Shown here: piece after piece, positions 19,857 through 30,058 of the stretch
How the letters are laid out: every line of letters starts with the position of its first letter
Position numbering within the stretch: position 1 is the stretch's first letter
NCBI GenBank assembly: GCA_022641835.1
Contig: CP048715.1
Span: 744,001-808,000 of the forward strand
Reading direction: 5' to 3'
Source of the DNA: Petasospora fabianii
Lineage: Eukaryota; Ascomycota; Saccharomycetes; Phaffomycetales; Wickerhamomycetaceae
DNA: 64,000 nt
Made by a program: the position numbers and the translations under genes
The notes under the pieces: model-generated
The model's input: only the letters and a program-made list of their open reading frames with translations
Database searches by the model: none
What the model was told of the DNA's origin: nothing

Positions 19857-20414
19857 ATGGTCCGTTCAGTTCGTCTTTCTGATCCTCAAGAGCTCCCATC
19901 ATCAGGCAGCCATAGTTCCTGGTGGGCTTCTTCACCACTTCTTGCCGTTGGGTTCACCCAGCTTGTAACTCCTCTTTTGAGTACAGCGGTTGTTGCCCAC
20001 GCTTTCACATCATGGCACAACGTTCCGGCTCTTCTTCATGAAGGTGCATCGCCCCAGTCAATCTCTTCATGGGCTAAGAAGTACTCCACACTTGGTGGTA
20101 AAGGCCAACTCGCTGCAGTTGGAAGTACTGTTCTTGCCGGTATCCAGACAGCTGTTAATCTACCGTTCGAGTCCTTTTCCAGATTCTATTTCATTCTTGG
20201 AACTGCAAGCACTACGGTCTACTTCCTGTTTACACCACTCTTGAAATACCAGCTGGCCAAGCTTGCCGAGTACGGTGACATGGAGAAGGGTTCCACCGAC
20301 CCAAAGAGAGATCTCTTATGGTTGTTGAGGGTGCATGCGGTTAGCACTTTGTTTGCTGTCACGGGCCTCGGCTTCTATTGCTACGGAGTTTATAACGCGG
20401 TGAACAACTTGTGA
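19857..20414 (+). CDS. small membrane protein, DUF1772 / anthrone-oxygenase-like
   Basis: The 185-residue protein has four hydrophobic segments (about 27-48, 85-100, 107-125 and 158-178). Between the first two lies a loop with SWHNVPALLHEG. This four-helix layout and size fit the fungal DUF1772 family, which includes anthrone-oxygenase-like proteins. Most yeast members have no known function, and no nearby gene suggests polyketide metabolism. The assignment rests on topology and remembered family shape, so it is tentative. A TATA box precedes the gene, and it diverges from BRN1. Confidence 0.5.
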   Translation: MVRSVRLSDPQELPSSGSHSSWWASSPLLAVGFTQLVTPLLSTAVVAHAFTSWHNVPALLHEGASPQSISSWAKKYSTLGGKGQLAAVGSTVLAGIQTAVNLPFESFSRFYFILGTASTTVYFLFTPLLKYQLAKLAEYGDMEKGSTDPKRDLLWLLRVHAVSTLFAVTGLGFYCYGVYNAVNNL

Positions 20415-20692
20415 CCAGGTCGTTTGCACTACTTCTAATTGCACAACTTTTTATTGCCCCAAATATTCAGTATATAGTCACAGAGGCGACTCCAAGAAAA
20501 CATATTTTAACATAACTATGTGTGGTAGAAGCATTCTGATGCTTGGCTCGGCTCGGAGGCTCGGAGGCTCGGCGAGGCGAAGCCGTGTAGACGGAGATAA
20601 AGGAGCCGGCACTAATGGCATCGAGATTTCTTCTAAAGTCTGCATAAGAGGTTTGCTTTTGCCACCTGCCCTGTGTTAAAGTGTCAGCCATA

Positions 20693-21946
20693 ATGGTACA
20701 GGAGCAGACGAACAGCAGCATGTCAAAAGTGAAAGAGGACAAACTGGAATATGGCTTTATACAAGGTTTGAAGCACTGGTGGTCGAGAGGAAACCTCGCT
20801 AAGGCCGAGAACGAGATTTTATCGGGCCTCCCATTTTACCCAGAGACTGATCACAAGCGTATCGCTGAGATCAAGAACGTGTCGATCTCCAAGTCCGAAT
20901 ACATACATGAATTCAATGTGAGAAACATCGAGACTTCGAAAAAGGAAGATGAGAAACATGTTGTACTCGTCCATGGTTATGGTGCCGCTCTTGGTCTTTT
21001 TATCAGAAACTTCGAGGGGCTGACTGAGAAGCCTGGTGTAAACTTACATGCACTTGATCTACTTGGATATGGTTTGTCATCCCGTCCAAAGCTCCCAAAA
21101 CAGCGTGGGTCCACCCTTGAAGATGTACACAACGTTGAAGGCTTCTTCATCGACTCGATGGAGAAATGGAGGGAAGAGAGCAAGATTGAGAAGTTCAATC
21201 TTATCGGTCACTCATTTGGTGGATATCTCAGTGCGTTATATGCCTTGAAATATCCACAGCATGTTGAGAAGCTTGTTCTTGTTAGTCCAGTTGGTGTCGA
21301 ACGCAGCCAGTTTGATCTTTCATCCCCACATTCTACAACGACAAAAGCTGAGGTGCAGGGCCCAGACATTGAACAAGAGATAGGGTTGCACAACAAGAAG
21401 ACAGATGAACCTGTGGAGAAATCCTCGTCATTACATGTTCCTGATGAGAATGGATATGTTGATAGAGTGCCCAACTTGCCATGGCTGATGGACTTGATGT
21501 GGAAAAGAAACATGAGTCCTTTTACTTTAATCCGTGGCTTGGGTCCATGGGGTGCAAGCATGGCGACTAATTGGTCATTCAGACGTTTCTCCTTCCTTGA
21601 AGACCACGAGATGATCTTGAAGATGCACGTCTATTGCTATGGTACATTTGCCGGCAAAGGCTCTGGTGAGTATGCTCTGACAAGAGTATTGGCTCCTGGC
21701 GCTCTGGCCAAACATCCTCTGTTGAGTCGTGTCCCTGGAAATCTCAAGATGCCATCTCTTTGGATGTATGGTGACGTTGACTGGATGAGTAAGGAAGCAG
21801 GTAAGTTTATGACGAAGAAGATCAACGAGACTGCGACGCCTGAGACTAAGGCGGAGTACAAGGTTGTTAGTGGTGCTGGACATCACCTTTACTTGGACAA
21901 CCCAGACGAGTTCAATGATGATGTTTACAAATTTTTTGGGTGGTGA
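20693..21946 (+). CDS. CLD1: alpha/beta hydrolase of the CLD1/ICT1/ECM18 family
   Basis: This 417-residue lipid acyl hydrolase or acyltransferase belongs to the ABHD4/5-like family. VLVHGYGAALG is the oxyanion-hole region. GHSFGG carries the nucleophile Ser174. GAGHHLYLDNP near 395-403 carries the catalytic His and the H-x4-D motif typical of Ict1, Cld1 and CGI-58. In S. cerevisiae Cld1 deacylates cardiolipin in mitochondria and Ict1 acylates lysophosphatidic acid; which activity applies here cannot be told from sequence. I see no strong mitochondrial presequence. The start is the ATG at 20693; a GTG four codons earlier is less likely. It lies between the DUF1772-like gene and AVO2 on the same strand. 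Confidence 0.8.
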   Translation: MVQEQTNSSMSKVKEDKLEYGFIQGLKHWWSRGNLAKAENEILSGLPFYPETDHKRIAEIKNVSISKSEYIHEFNVRNIETSKKEDEKHVVLVHGYGAALGLFIRNFEGLTEKPGVNLHALDLLGYGLSSRPKLPKQRGSTLEDVHNVEGFFIDSMEKWREESKIEKFNLIGHSFGGYLSALYALKYPQHVEKLVLVSPVGVERSQFDLSSPHSTTTKAEVQGPDIEQEIGLHNKKTDEPVEKSSSLHVPDENGYVDRVPNLPWLMDLMWKRNMSPFTLIRGLGPWGASMATNWSFRRFSFLEDHEMILKMHVYCYGTFAGKGSGEYALTRVLAPGALAKHPLLSRVPGNLKMPSLWMYGDVDWMSKEAGKFMTKKINETATPETKAEYKVVSGAGHHLYLDNPDEFNDDVYKFFGW

Positions 21947-22693
21947 ACCTAAACAGTGACTAAGACCGGGATATAGAGAATATAAATAATAAGTATGATA
22001 GAAGTCATGGAGCTTGGTCTTGCCCAGTGTCTTTTAGTTCCATTATAACAAAGTATCAATGTTGACATGCAACCGCCGGACGGATGAGGCGAAGTCAACC
22101 TCTCTTAGTCTGTTTGAGGAGATTAGTGATATCCTGATTCGGTGCTCCCGAGGAAATTCAGATCACTAGAGTAATCAAGGACATGGCTGTTATAGCTGTA
22201 AAGCTATATGGGATGCTCACCACTACAGGGTCAGTGAGCCAGCGCTAAACCTCTAGCCTATTGTTGATTCTTATGCCGGTGGAGCAGACTGGCGCGCCCA
22301 TACGTCACAAGTTTCCGAATGAGGAAGGTCAATCTGAAATCGGCCTCAGAAATTTCAGGCTGGTGAATGCGGGATGTAAGTTCGAATCCCGAGTTCATTC
22401 CTTCGATGCAGACTTGCTGAGATATCTACCATCATCAACACCATCATCAACCATTACCAGGTCCTCTCCAACACCGTGTGCCACCTCGAGTCAGTCCTAG
22501 CGCCGCATAACTGAGCAACTGATATCCGCGCTACGCGTCCCCTTGGAAATCTCGCCAAATCAGACACTACCCCGTATTCAGGCACCCTCAAGAGACCAGC
22601 CCATCCAGCCCATCCAGCCCATCCGCCCCACCACAGGCTTCATAACTGCCTCTCTCTCCCACCAGCTCAATACCTCAGCATCTCAGCATCCGA
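21947..22693. other. intergenic region upstream of AVO2
   Basis: This 747-bp region holds an unexplained 84-nt cloverleaf-like fold at 22317-22400 (listed separately). Just before AVO2 it has a short 9-bp tandem repeat of CCCATCCAG (about 22599-22625). A GTG-started frame through 22543-22788 is leader rather than gene. Confidence 0.45.
22317..22400 (+). ncRNA. cloverleaf-like inverted-repeat cluster, unidentified
   Basis: A closing stem pairs GAATGAG (22317-22323) with TTCATTC (22394-22400). It encloses two perfect hairpins: CTGAAAT/ATTTCAG (22334-22340 with 22352-22358) and CGGGAT/ATCCCG (22370-22375 with 22386-22391). The second loop contains GTTCGA, as in a tRNA T-loop. The total of 84 nt is tRNA-sized. 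The arms do not fit canonical tRNA spacing, no clear A box is present and no T-run follows. It could be a decayed tRNA, a structured leader element or chance. Confidence 0.2.
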
Positions 22694-24211
22694 ATGCTCG
22701 AGCCCTCACAGCGTCTCCGCCAAGCGGTAACGGAGGGCAACCTTCTAGTGGCCAAACGTCTCCTCAGACGCTACCCCGATATGCTTGAGAACGTGGACCC
22801 TTCAAATGGCTGGTCATCGCTCCACTACGCCGCTTACAATGGGCGTTACCTCGTCTGTGTCCATCTTATCTCCCTTGGCCATGACAAGAGCGAGACTCTC
22901 CGCACATTCAAGCGTAATACGAGCGTACACTTATCCCTCATGAATGGCCACGAGCAGACGACTCACCTCCTTCTCCAGCATTTCCCGACTCTTATCAGTG
23001 AAGGCGGTGAAAATGGACAAACACCACTCCATGTGAGTTGTGTCCACGACTACTTCAAGTGTGTTGACATGCTCCTGGGTATGAACGTCAATATCAATGC
23101 CGTTGATGAGGAGGGAAACAATGCCCTACACACAGCCATGAAGTACGGAGCTCTGAAGTCGATCCGCCTCTTAATTCAGCACAACATTGATACCACTCAC
23201 AAAAATAAGAACGGGTTAACACCACTCGATGTCGCTGCTAGCTTCCAGGTTGAAAAGCACTACCGCAGTATTCTGTCAGACTCCGCCTCTAATACTGATG
23301 CCGAAGATTCCGCATCTCTCAATATTGGATCAACAAGTCTAAGGGAGAGCACATCACTTCAGACTGAACCTCTTGCTCCGATACAGCCAACAAGAACTCA
23401 TTCGAACTCATTACCACCACTTCCAACTGTTACTACCGCCCGTCGTGCCTCAACTGCATCCTCCACAACCAAGTCACCTGTTCCACGAAGCGCAATCTCT
23501 TTGGGGTTCACAGGCTCCAATTCCAACTCATACATCTACTCGCCTGCACAGTCTAACGGCTCTGGCCTCAACTCAACGATGAACTTGAGCATCAAGCCAC
23601 CATCAATGGGCATATCATCTTCACCAGTCCTTTATTCCCCTACGGGTAATGGTCTCATCCCTTCTATCCGTGAGGAACAGCCACAGTCATCTCATCTCCT
23701 CAACTCTCACTCTCTTACCTCCTTCCCATCAATGTCATCGCTGAGCTCTGGCAAGAACACACCAACTGAAGGCCGCACGCGGGCATCATCACAGGCTGCC
23801 TCTGTTGGTATTTCCTTCACTCCACTGCACAAGTCAAGGAGCAACTCCCATGGCTCACGTACACATGCACAGGCCAGTACACCACAGTCATTAACACAAT
23901 CCATCAATACGACTCTTCCTAAACCAAGCTCAAATCCTCCTGGTCGAATCTCACCGGCGGAGTCATCACTCAGCCTCTCACGGTCTCCAACAGGCAGTGA
24001 TGGTGGAGAGTCCATCAAAGTGCAGAGTACTGGTGGAAGTGCTGCAAACTCCAGTGGCTTGATGTCAAGCTTTGCCGAAGGCAGTGAGAATCTCAGAATG
24101 AAGTACTCTGAGAAATTGGAAAATGCTACGAGCGATTACGGCAAGAGAAAGGCTAAGGGAAGTATCTTGAACATTCCTATCGCAAGTATGGGGAGAACGA
24201 GAAGAGAGTGA
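22694..24211 (+). CDS. AVO2: TORC2 subunit Avo2, ankyrin-repeat protein
   Basis: The 505-residue protein is a non-essential subunit of TOR complex 2, which controls actin polarity and sphingolipid synthesis through Ypk kinases. Residues 1-210 hold about five ankyrin repeats. The opening RLRQAVTEGNLLVAKRLLRR and then GWSSLHYAAYNGRYLVCVHL match my recollection of S. cerevisiae Avo2 almost position by position. The rest is Ser/Thr/Pro-rich and disordered. The extreme C-terminus GSILNIPIASMGRTRRE matches the conserved SLLNIPIS tail of Avo2. ATG at 22694 begins right at the conserved N-terminus. It converges on ECM29. Confidence 0.9.
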   Translation: MLEPSQRLRQAVTEGNLLVAKRLLRRYPDMLENVDPSNGWSSLHYAAYNGRYLVCVHLISLGHDKSETLRTFKRNTSVHLSLMNGHEQTTHLLLQHFPTLISEGGENGQTPLHVSCVHDYFKCVDMLLGMNVNINAVDEEGNNALHTAMKYGALKSIRLLIQHNIDTTHKNKNGLTPLDVAASFQVEKHYRSILSDSASNTDAEDSASLNIGSTSLRESTSLQTEPLAPIQPTRTHSNSLPPLPTVTTARRASTASSTTKSPVPRSAISLGFTGSNSNSYIYSPAQSNGSGLNSTMNLSIKPPSMGISSSPVLYSPTGNGLIPSIREEQPQSSHLLNSHSLTSFPSMSSLSSGKNTPTEGRTRASSQAASVGISFTPLHKSRSNSHGSRTHAQASTPQSLTQSINTTLPKPSSNPPGRISPAESSLSLSRSPTGSDGGESIKVQSTGGSAANSSGLMSSFAEGSENLRMKYSEKLENATSDYGKRKAKGSILNIPIASMGRTRRE

Positions 24212-24565
24212 TGTTCATATTTGTTTTTATCTTGGGTCCCGATTCTGTTATTGTTTTTGAGGTTAAATTATTTATCAACACCGATGTTGGCATTATGGTT
24301 ATTGTCTTTATCTCTTGCATCTTCTTTTATGAACACACGCACATGCGGTCAAGCAACACATTCGCTGAAACAGTCATATTCACATTCACGTTCACATTAA
24401 CATTCTTCCACACACTCACGTGCATGCTAAAACAAAATACTGCTCGCTTGAACCAATTATGCTTTCATTCAGACATGTGTGTACCACTAGTTCTACTAAA
24501 AGAATACAACTCAGTTGATTACGTTATTTACGTCATGTTCATTGATTTTGTAGAGGCCCGACAAT
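24212..24565. other. convergent 3' region AVO2 / ECM29
   Basis: This 354-bp AT-rich spacer sits between two 3' ends. An open frame beginning at the AVO2 stop is hydrophobic only through T-richness. No gene was seen. Confidence 0.5.
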
Positions 24566-27500
24566 TCAGCCTAGCACATTTTTAATCTCCACCAGGAGAA
24601 CGTTACTCTGGACATGCTCTTTAAATTCAGTAATTGCTTGCTTGACGTGCAAAGACAACTCCTCATTACCTATCGCTATCAGGTTTCCACCAACACGGAC
24701 AGTCTGAACTCTCACATTTTCAATCTCAGTGGAAGGTGTACAATTCTGGTAGATTGTATCCCAGGCAGACTTGATCCCATCAACACTTCTCTTGCTCAGC
24801 GTGACACCCTTTAACGACTTGGAAATATCCACGAACGCATCAATGGCAGAGATTTGCGAGCGCCACGTTGGAATATATGCCTCTGGAGAAACTGTGGTCT
24901 TCAAGCTATTCAGCACAAATATCAACATCTCTTCATTGTACTTGCCTGTTTCGTAGCATACAAAAGCGCTAGATAAACTTTTCAATGCTCTGATGCGGTC
25001 AGCCTCTCTCTTCAAGTTCTTTGGTGTCGACTTTTCATTAACATTGTCCTTCAAAGTTTTCTTGGAGTCATCTTCATCATCAGAGTCATAATAATCTGGG
25101 GACAATAAAGAGTCAAATATCTCAATGACTGAATCCTGCAGCTCCACAGATGGGAAATCATGAGCAAACAGTCCAAGTGAGACGATAGAAAACTTCTGGT
25201 ACTCCTTGTTTCTTCTCTTAGCCTCAGTGAGAACAACTCTGTTGATTTTCTCTAGCAGATCATCGTGTGCCAGTACGTGCTCTTTACACTTCGTAGACAA
25301 CGAGACAAGGGCAGCAAGGACATCCTCCTTACCTGACCAGGATCTTCCCTGGCAAGCATTTAACAGCACACTAAAGAGTCGCTCAATGCTGAAGCTCGTC
25401 CCAGTAGTACCATCAATAGCATTACAGGCTTTAGCAATGCTTTTGGCAGCAGTCTGTCTGACACTAAACTGGGAAGATGACATAGACTTCTCAGTGAGAT
25501 CACAAATCTCTTGCATGTACAACTTGACTGCACCATTACCAGAAGTGTTTTCGGACCACTCACTCTCAAAGGCTTTTGCAACCTCTTTACTAGGATCGTT
25601 CTTTGCCACAAACGCAACAGGAAGGAATGCAGCAGCAACAGAAGCAAATCTGTCACCTGAATATTTAGCAACAGCCTCTGACGCAATACCGGCAACAATT
25701 TTGGATCTGTCATCCTCTGAGTCAAAGTACATGTCACTGATCTTCTGTGCGTATTTCAACACTACACTGACAGAGCAAACACGACAAGTATATCCAGCTG
25801 CTGTAGCAAATGAGGAAGAGACAGTAGTGTTGCGGTCCTTCAACTGGGAGACACAAGTAGTGAGGAGCGATTCGCCGAACCGACCGACAATCTGTAAGTG
25901 TCTGATGACAAGCATGACAATCACTCTGGAAGCAGCAGCCTTTGAAGGGAGTCCGACGGATTTCTTAACAGTGGATTGCAATCTAAACACCACATCAGAT
26001 ATGATCTCATCATCCACCAGGTCAACAAGCTTCTCAAGGGCATTCATCATTGGAGAGGAACCAATACTCTGCATTCTCTTAGCGTCAATATCATCGCTGC
26101 TTATTTTGTACTTATCAGCGTTCAGGGCGAGGTAGTTAATGATCTGTGGCTCTAGTGTGGACATCAGCAAGATAAACTGTTCAAGTAATTCTCCGATGAA
26201 TGGTCTGATGGCCTTACCCGCCTTCTTCACAAGGTCCAAGATAGTCTTTAGCGAGAAGTTACGAACATCTTCGGCATCACTCAAGATACCCTTGTTACCC
26301 AACAAAAAGGGCAATAGCTTCGACAATGCCTCATTGGCACGAGTGGCAGATGATCCAGACTCAACACTGATACTGTTGACCAGCATCTGTGACAACACTC
26401 TTGTGAGACCACCGCCCGCCTTTCTCACACTCTCCTTGATATCGTCCAAAGATCGGAAGCCCATAGTCCAAATATCCTCCATACGATCTTGGTACTTATC
26501 AGCGGGCAGTGTCTGGATGAGGTCAGTTAATGCAACAGTACTAGCCTCTCTCACTCTCCATTCTTTGTTACCCATACTGGTGAGAAGCTCTTTTAGGATG
26601 GCCTCGTGGTACCTCTCGACGGTTTTTGAGGTGTCAGGGACGATAGTGGCCCATATATCATTCATGGACTTTGATACCGACGAGCTTGGATCGAATCTGT
26701 ATCTGTATAGCTTTGGGATCAAACGGTTAGACAAAGATGAGTTCTCGAAGAGCATCTTGTCAAGACTTGACTTGGACATGATGGAGCCCAGTCCAAAAGC
26801 GATACCTTTCCTGGAGGACCACAAGGCAGAGCTCTTGGCCATGGACATGAACTTGTAGACCAAGCTTGGATCACCGACTTCAGAGGCAAGATTCAGGATA
26901 TCCTTGTAGGTGGATACAGAACCATCGTGTGTCTTCAGGACACCTGGCTCGAAGAGCTCTGTATCAGCAGAAACAGATCCGGAAGACAATTTCGAGGTCG
27001 AAGTGGATTCAGTAAAGGACTTGAGCAAACTCTTGACCAAAGTCTCCTTAAGATCGTTATCGCCAAGCTCATAGATGATAGAGAGACCACGAGAGGCAGC
27101 CTCCTGAACAAGCTCATCTCTATCAGACAAGAACCTCATGAATGCAACATGGATCAACCCCGACTTTCCCTCAAGAGCAGGAAGATGACCACAGTACTGC
27201 GATAGAGACAATAACCAAATACAACCAGCTTTCCTCAAACTTGGTTTCGTGCTTGAGCATGCCTCAAGGACCTTTGTCAAGATGAAGTCCAGTCTGTTCT
27301 CACGAGCAGCAGCACCTGGTCTGATATCATCATCCTGTATGTCAATTAACTGCTTCAAAAAGTTGGAATCCCAACCAGCGGCAAGGATGCTGAATGCCTC
27401 ACCAGATGTAAACAGAGTCTCGACTTGCTTGGTGTTATGAGTGTTGAAAATGGAAGCTTCGAATGGAGTGAAAGACTCATCTATAGACTCACCTTGAGAG

Positions 27501-30058
27501 AGGGAAAGCAGTGCCCATGCAATGATAGCCTTCTCGTCTAGTTTCTTCACCTTTGGTTCCAGAGCCTGAACGATTGTTTTCTTAGCATCAGCAATAAATT
27601 CACTATTCCACTTCGGACCGAAACCGCCAAACTTAGATAGTTCAGCGACGGCGGTTACTGCAGCGGACTGTAACTTCAGATCAGACGAGGTTATGGCGGT
27701 TACGATTGTGGTATAACCTTCTCTCAGGTTCTCCTCGGATAAAACCGGACGTTGACGGAGTTGAAGCCTGGAGAGCAGGTACCCGATGAGGAGAACCTCG
27801 TATGGTGTGGTTGGAACACCTTCAACAGTAGTGTGTAATGACTTGAACAGTTCAATGACATCAGTATCTGAAAACGATGGATGACTTGCAATTATACCAA
27901 TAGCGTTAGCCGCGTAGTTCACTGTACCGTCTTCTATAACTGTATACTTCTCAATCAACTTCATGAGCTTTGAGATAGCTGATGTTTGTGTGGATATAAC
28001 ATTCTGTGGAGACAACGAAAGAAGTTTCACATATGTCTTACCATAGATGACGTTCATTTTGTTGGAGATACCATCCTTTCCAGCATTGGATGCAAACTCA
28101 GTAGCAAGGATATCCAGGAATTCGATAACTGTGGAAGAAGACTTCACCAACTCGGCCTTGGTGTACTCAATCACTGTGGCATCAAGTTCAAGACCTTTAT
28201 CGAGTCTTACGCCCCATTCCTGATCTTGCACTACGACAGTGGATTTACCCTTGATAGCCTGAGATACCAAAACCCTCAGTGTGAACTCCACAGCAGTGGC
28301 CATGGAGCCATGTAAACTAGAGGTCTTGTTGTCTCTGGAGTATTCAATCATCTTACCCAGTTCCTCAATTACGTCCTGAAAGCTTGGGAATTGGACAATG
28401 TTACCAACGCCCATCAACTCAGGGGTTGGTTTCATCTCAATGGTATTGGAGGATTGCGCAATGTTGAACCAGTACGGGTGAAGACCCTTATGGGCCTCCT
28501 CAATGATATCTGATCTGTTCTTTGTAGATGTTCCCAAGATATTAAGAATTCTTGATTCTCCATCGTGGAACGGGAAAGTGGCATTGATGTACTTGAGTGC
28601 CGTAAATTTAGCAGCATGGAGAGATTCAGCATCACGTCTATCAAAATCATCATCTTGGAGGTATGTTCTCATGAGTGATTTGAGGCGAGATTTAGAGGTC
28701 GATGGTAGTGAAGGGAGATGATGCATAATGGATCCGAGTGCTCCTTGAATCGTAGTTCTAGTTTCGGGAATGTCACCAACGAGAGAGTCAAAGAGGAACT
28801 CAATGAATGAGAAGTCTTCAATAAGAAGTGCGTCTTTCTTAAGAATGTCACCGAGAGCTTCGTATTGGAGACGACGGTGTTTGAGCTGTGTAGAAAAGGT
28901 CGTACCTTGAGCGATCTCAAAGCGAGGCCAGCCTTCGGCATGAAGGTTGTTTCTGAGTTGTGCAGCCACTGTGATCGAGTACTCAGTAGACGATGTGGCA
29001 TCTGACCCGTTTTTGGCAACCCATTGGATGAACTGAATGGTGGCAGCCTTGAGACGTGGGAAACGAGATGCGTTGAGCCCAATAGATGTTATCAGTGGAA
29101 CATCCTTGTGTTTTGTAGCGATGACACTGTTACTGAGCACTGTGATGAGTCTCTCTTGAACAGCTGGCTTCACAGGAGATCGTGGGATGGACTTGTCACC
29201 GACATAAAGTGATATTATGTGATTGATTGTCGTTTCGTCTTCATACGGCACGGCGATCTTACGAAGAAGTGCAGCACATGCGTTGCCAACAACGTCATTT
29301 GAGTCCACGGAGCCAATCTCAAGAAGGGCAGTGTTATTTTTGTCACTCAAGATGGAGATGAACATGGCAACGTCCTTCTTCACTGTCGAGAGCTCGTCAC
29401 CCTTGTATGAGACACCGGCATCGTATGTCAAAAAGCTGACATCGGCAGCAGAGAGTCCAGGACATGTGTACCCCTTTGGGATGACACCATCATTGTTTAG
29501 CACAGGATTGAGAAGGAACAGTTGCTCGATCTTTCTGATGATAAATAACTCATCAGCTTCATCGAATGCAAGTTTCTCACGAAGGGCCTTGAACTCATCG
29601 GTACCACGATCTGGCGTCTTCCAACCTTTAAGTGACTTTAGGAAGAGATAGAACAGTCTGGCGGCAACATTGGGCTTGAACGTATGAATACCCTTTACGA
29701 TTGTTGGAATGAGCTCGTGTTTGTCCTTATTAGTCAGACGATCAACACCCTTGGAAGCAAAGAGTAGCGAGTACAACTGGACGGTTGAAGGGTCCTGCCC
29801 TTGTGGGCATTTCGGGTTTAGCGCCTGTTCCAGAAGCTTCACTGTGGGCAATTGCACAGCACGGGCAGCATTGAGACGTGGGATAACATTTTGGATGAAC
29901 TTGAGGATCTGCTGGCGAACTGCACTGTGGGGGGAGGCGAGCTTGAGTAGGAGAGGACAAAGGTAAAGGTCGAGCGAGGATTGGAACTTTGTATCACTGG
30001 ATGCGAGGGCGATACGCAGCTCGACCTTATCGACCAGTGCGAGTTCTTGTTCAGCCAT
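24566..30058 (-). CDS. ECM29: proteasome-associated HEAT-repeat protein Ecm29
   Basis: At 1830 residues this is the largest gene in the window. Ecm29 tethers the proteasome core to the 19S cap and acts in proteasome quality control. The length is close to S. cerevisiae Ecm29 (1868). The head (ELRIALASSDTKFQSSLDLYLCPLLLKLASPHSAVRQQ, given here only in part) and long runs of two-helix HEAT units through the whole protein fit the family. Recognisable later blocks include KEWRVREASTVALTDLIQ near 1170 and GGNLIAIGNEELS at the C-terminus. The reading frame is uninterrupted. The ATG at 30058 begins just before the conserved head. It diverges from MAC1; RPN2, another 19S gene, lies 4.8 kb away on the same strand. 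No PACE box is visible in its promoter. Confidence 0.9.
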   Translation of the reverse strand: MAEQELALVDKVELRIALASSDTKFQSSLDLYLCPLLLKLASPHSAVRQQILKFIQNVIPRLNAARAVQLPTVKLLEQALNPKCPQGQDPSTVQLYSLLFASKGVDRLTNKDKHELIPTIVKGIHTFKPNVAARLFYLFLKSLKGWKTPDRGTDEFKALREKLAFDEADELFIIRKIEQLFLLNPVLNNDGVIPKGYTCPGLSAADVSFLTYDAGVSYKGDELSTVKKDVAMFISILSDKNNTALLEIGSVDSNDVVGNACAALLRKIAVPYEDETTINHIISLYVGDKSIPRSPVKPAVQERLITVLSNSVIATKHKDVPLITSIGLNASRFPRLKAATIQFIQWVAKNGSDATSSTEYSITVAAQLRNNLHAEGWPRFEIAQGTTFSTQLKHRRLQYEALGDILKKDALLIEDFSFIEFLFDSLVGDIPETRTTIQGALGSIMHHLPSLPSTSKSRLKSLMRTYLQDDDFDRRDAESLHAAKFTALKYINATFPFHDGESRILNILGTSTKNRSDIIEEAHKGLHPYWFNIAQSSNTIEMKPTPELMGVGNIVQFPSFQDVIEELGKMIEYSRDNKTSSLHGSMATAVEFTLRVLVSQAIKGKSTVVVQDQEWGVRLDKGLELDATVIEYTKAELVKSSSTVIEFLDILATEFASNAGKDGISNKMNVIYGKTYVKLLSLSPQNVISTQTSAISKLMKLIEKYTVIEDGTVNYAANAIGIIASHPSFSDTDVIELFKSLHTTVEGVPTTPYEVLLIGYLLSRLQLRQRPVLSEENLREGYTTIVTAITSSDLKLQSAAVTAVAELSKFGGFGPKWNSEFIADAKKTIVQALEPKVKKLDEKAIIAWALLSLSQGESIDESFTPFEASIFNTHNTKQVETLFTSGEAFSILAAGWDSNFLKQLIDIQDDDIRPGAAARENRLDFILTKVLEACSSTKPSLRKAGCIWLLSLSQYCGHLPALEGKSGLIHVAFMRFLSDRDELVQEAASRGLSIIYELGDNDLKETLVKSLLKSFTESTSTSKLSSGSVSADTELFEPGVLKTHDGSVSTYKDILNLASEVGDPSLVYKFMSMAKSSALWSSRKGIAFGLGSIMSKSSLDKMLFENSSLSNRLIPKLYRYRFDPSSSVSKSMNDIWATIVPDTSKTVERYHEAILKELLTSMGNKEWRVREASTVALTDLIQTLPADKYQDRMEDIWTMGFRSLDDIKESVRKAGGGLTRVLSQMLVNSISVESGSSATRANEALSKLLPFLLGNKGILSDAEDVRNFSLKTILDLVKKAGKAIRPFIGELLEQFILLMSTLEPQIINYLALNADKYKISSDDIDAKRMQSIGSSPMMNALEKLVDLVDDEIISDVVFRLQSTVKKSVGLPSKAAASRVIVMLVIRHLQIVGRFGESLLTTCVSQLKDRNTTVSSSFATAAGYTCRVCSVSVVLKYAQKISDMYFDSEDDRSKIVAGIASEAVAKYSGDRFASVAAAFLPVAFVAKNDPSKEVAKAFESEWSENTSGNGAVKLYMQEICDLTEKSMSSSQFSVRQTAAKSIAKACNAIDGTTGTSFSIERLFSVLLNACQGRSWSGKEDVLAALVSLSTKCKEHVLAHDDLLEKINRVVLTEAKRRNKEYQKFSIVSLGLFAHDFPSVELQDSVIEIFDSLLSPDYYDSDDEDDSKKTLKDNVNEKSTPKNLKREADRIRALKSLSSAFVCYETGKYNEEMLIFVLNSLKTTVSPEAYIPTWRSQISAIDAFVDISKSLKGVTLSKRSVDGIKSAWDTIYQNCTPSTEIENVRVQTVRVGGNLIAIGNEELSLHVKQAITEFKEHVQSNVLLVEIKNVLG

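Noticed and set aside
22317-22400. Calling the cloverleaf-like fold a functional tRNA gene
   Set aside because: The T stem does not pair around the GTTCGA loop in canonical spacing, the A box is poor and no terminator T-run follows. It is kept only as an unexplained structure.
24208-24585. 125-codon hydrophobic frame after AVO2
   Set aside because: It overlaps the AVO2 stop and runs into ECM29. Its hydrophobicity comes from a T-rich 3' region.
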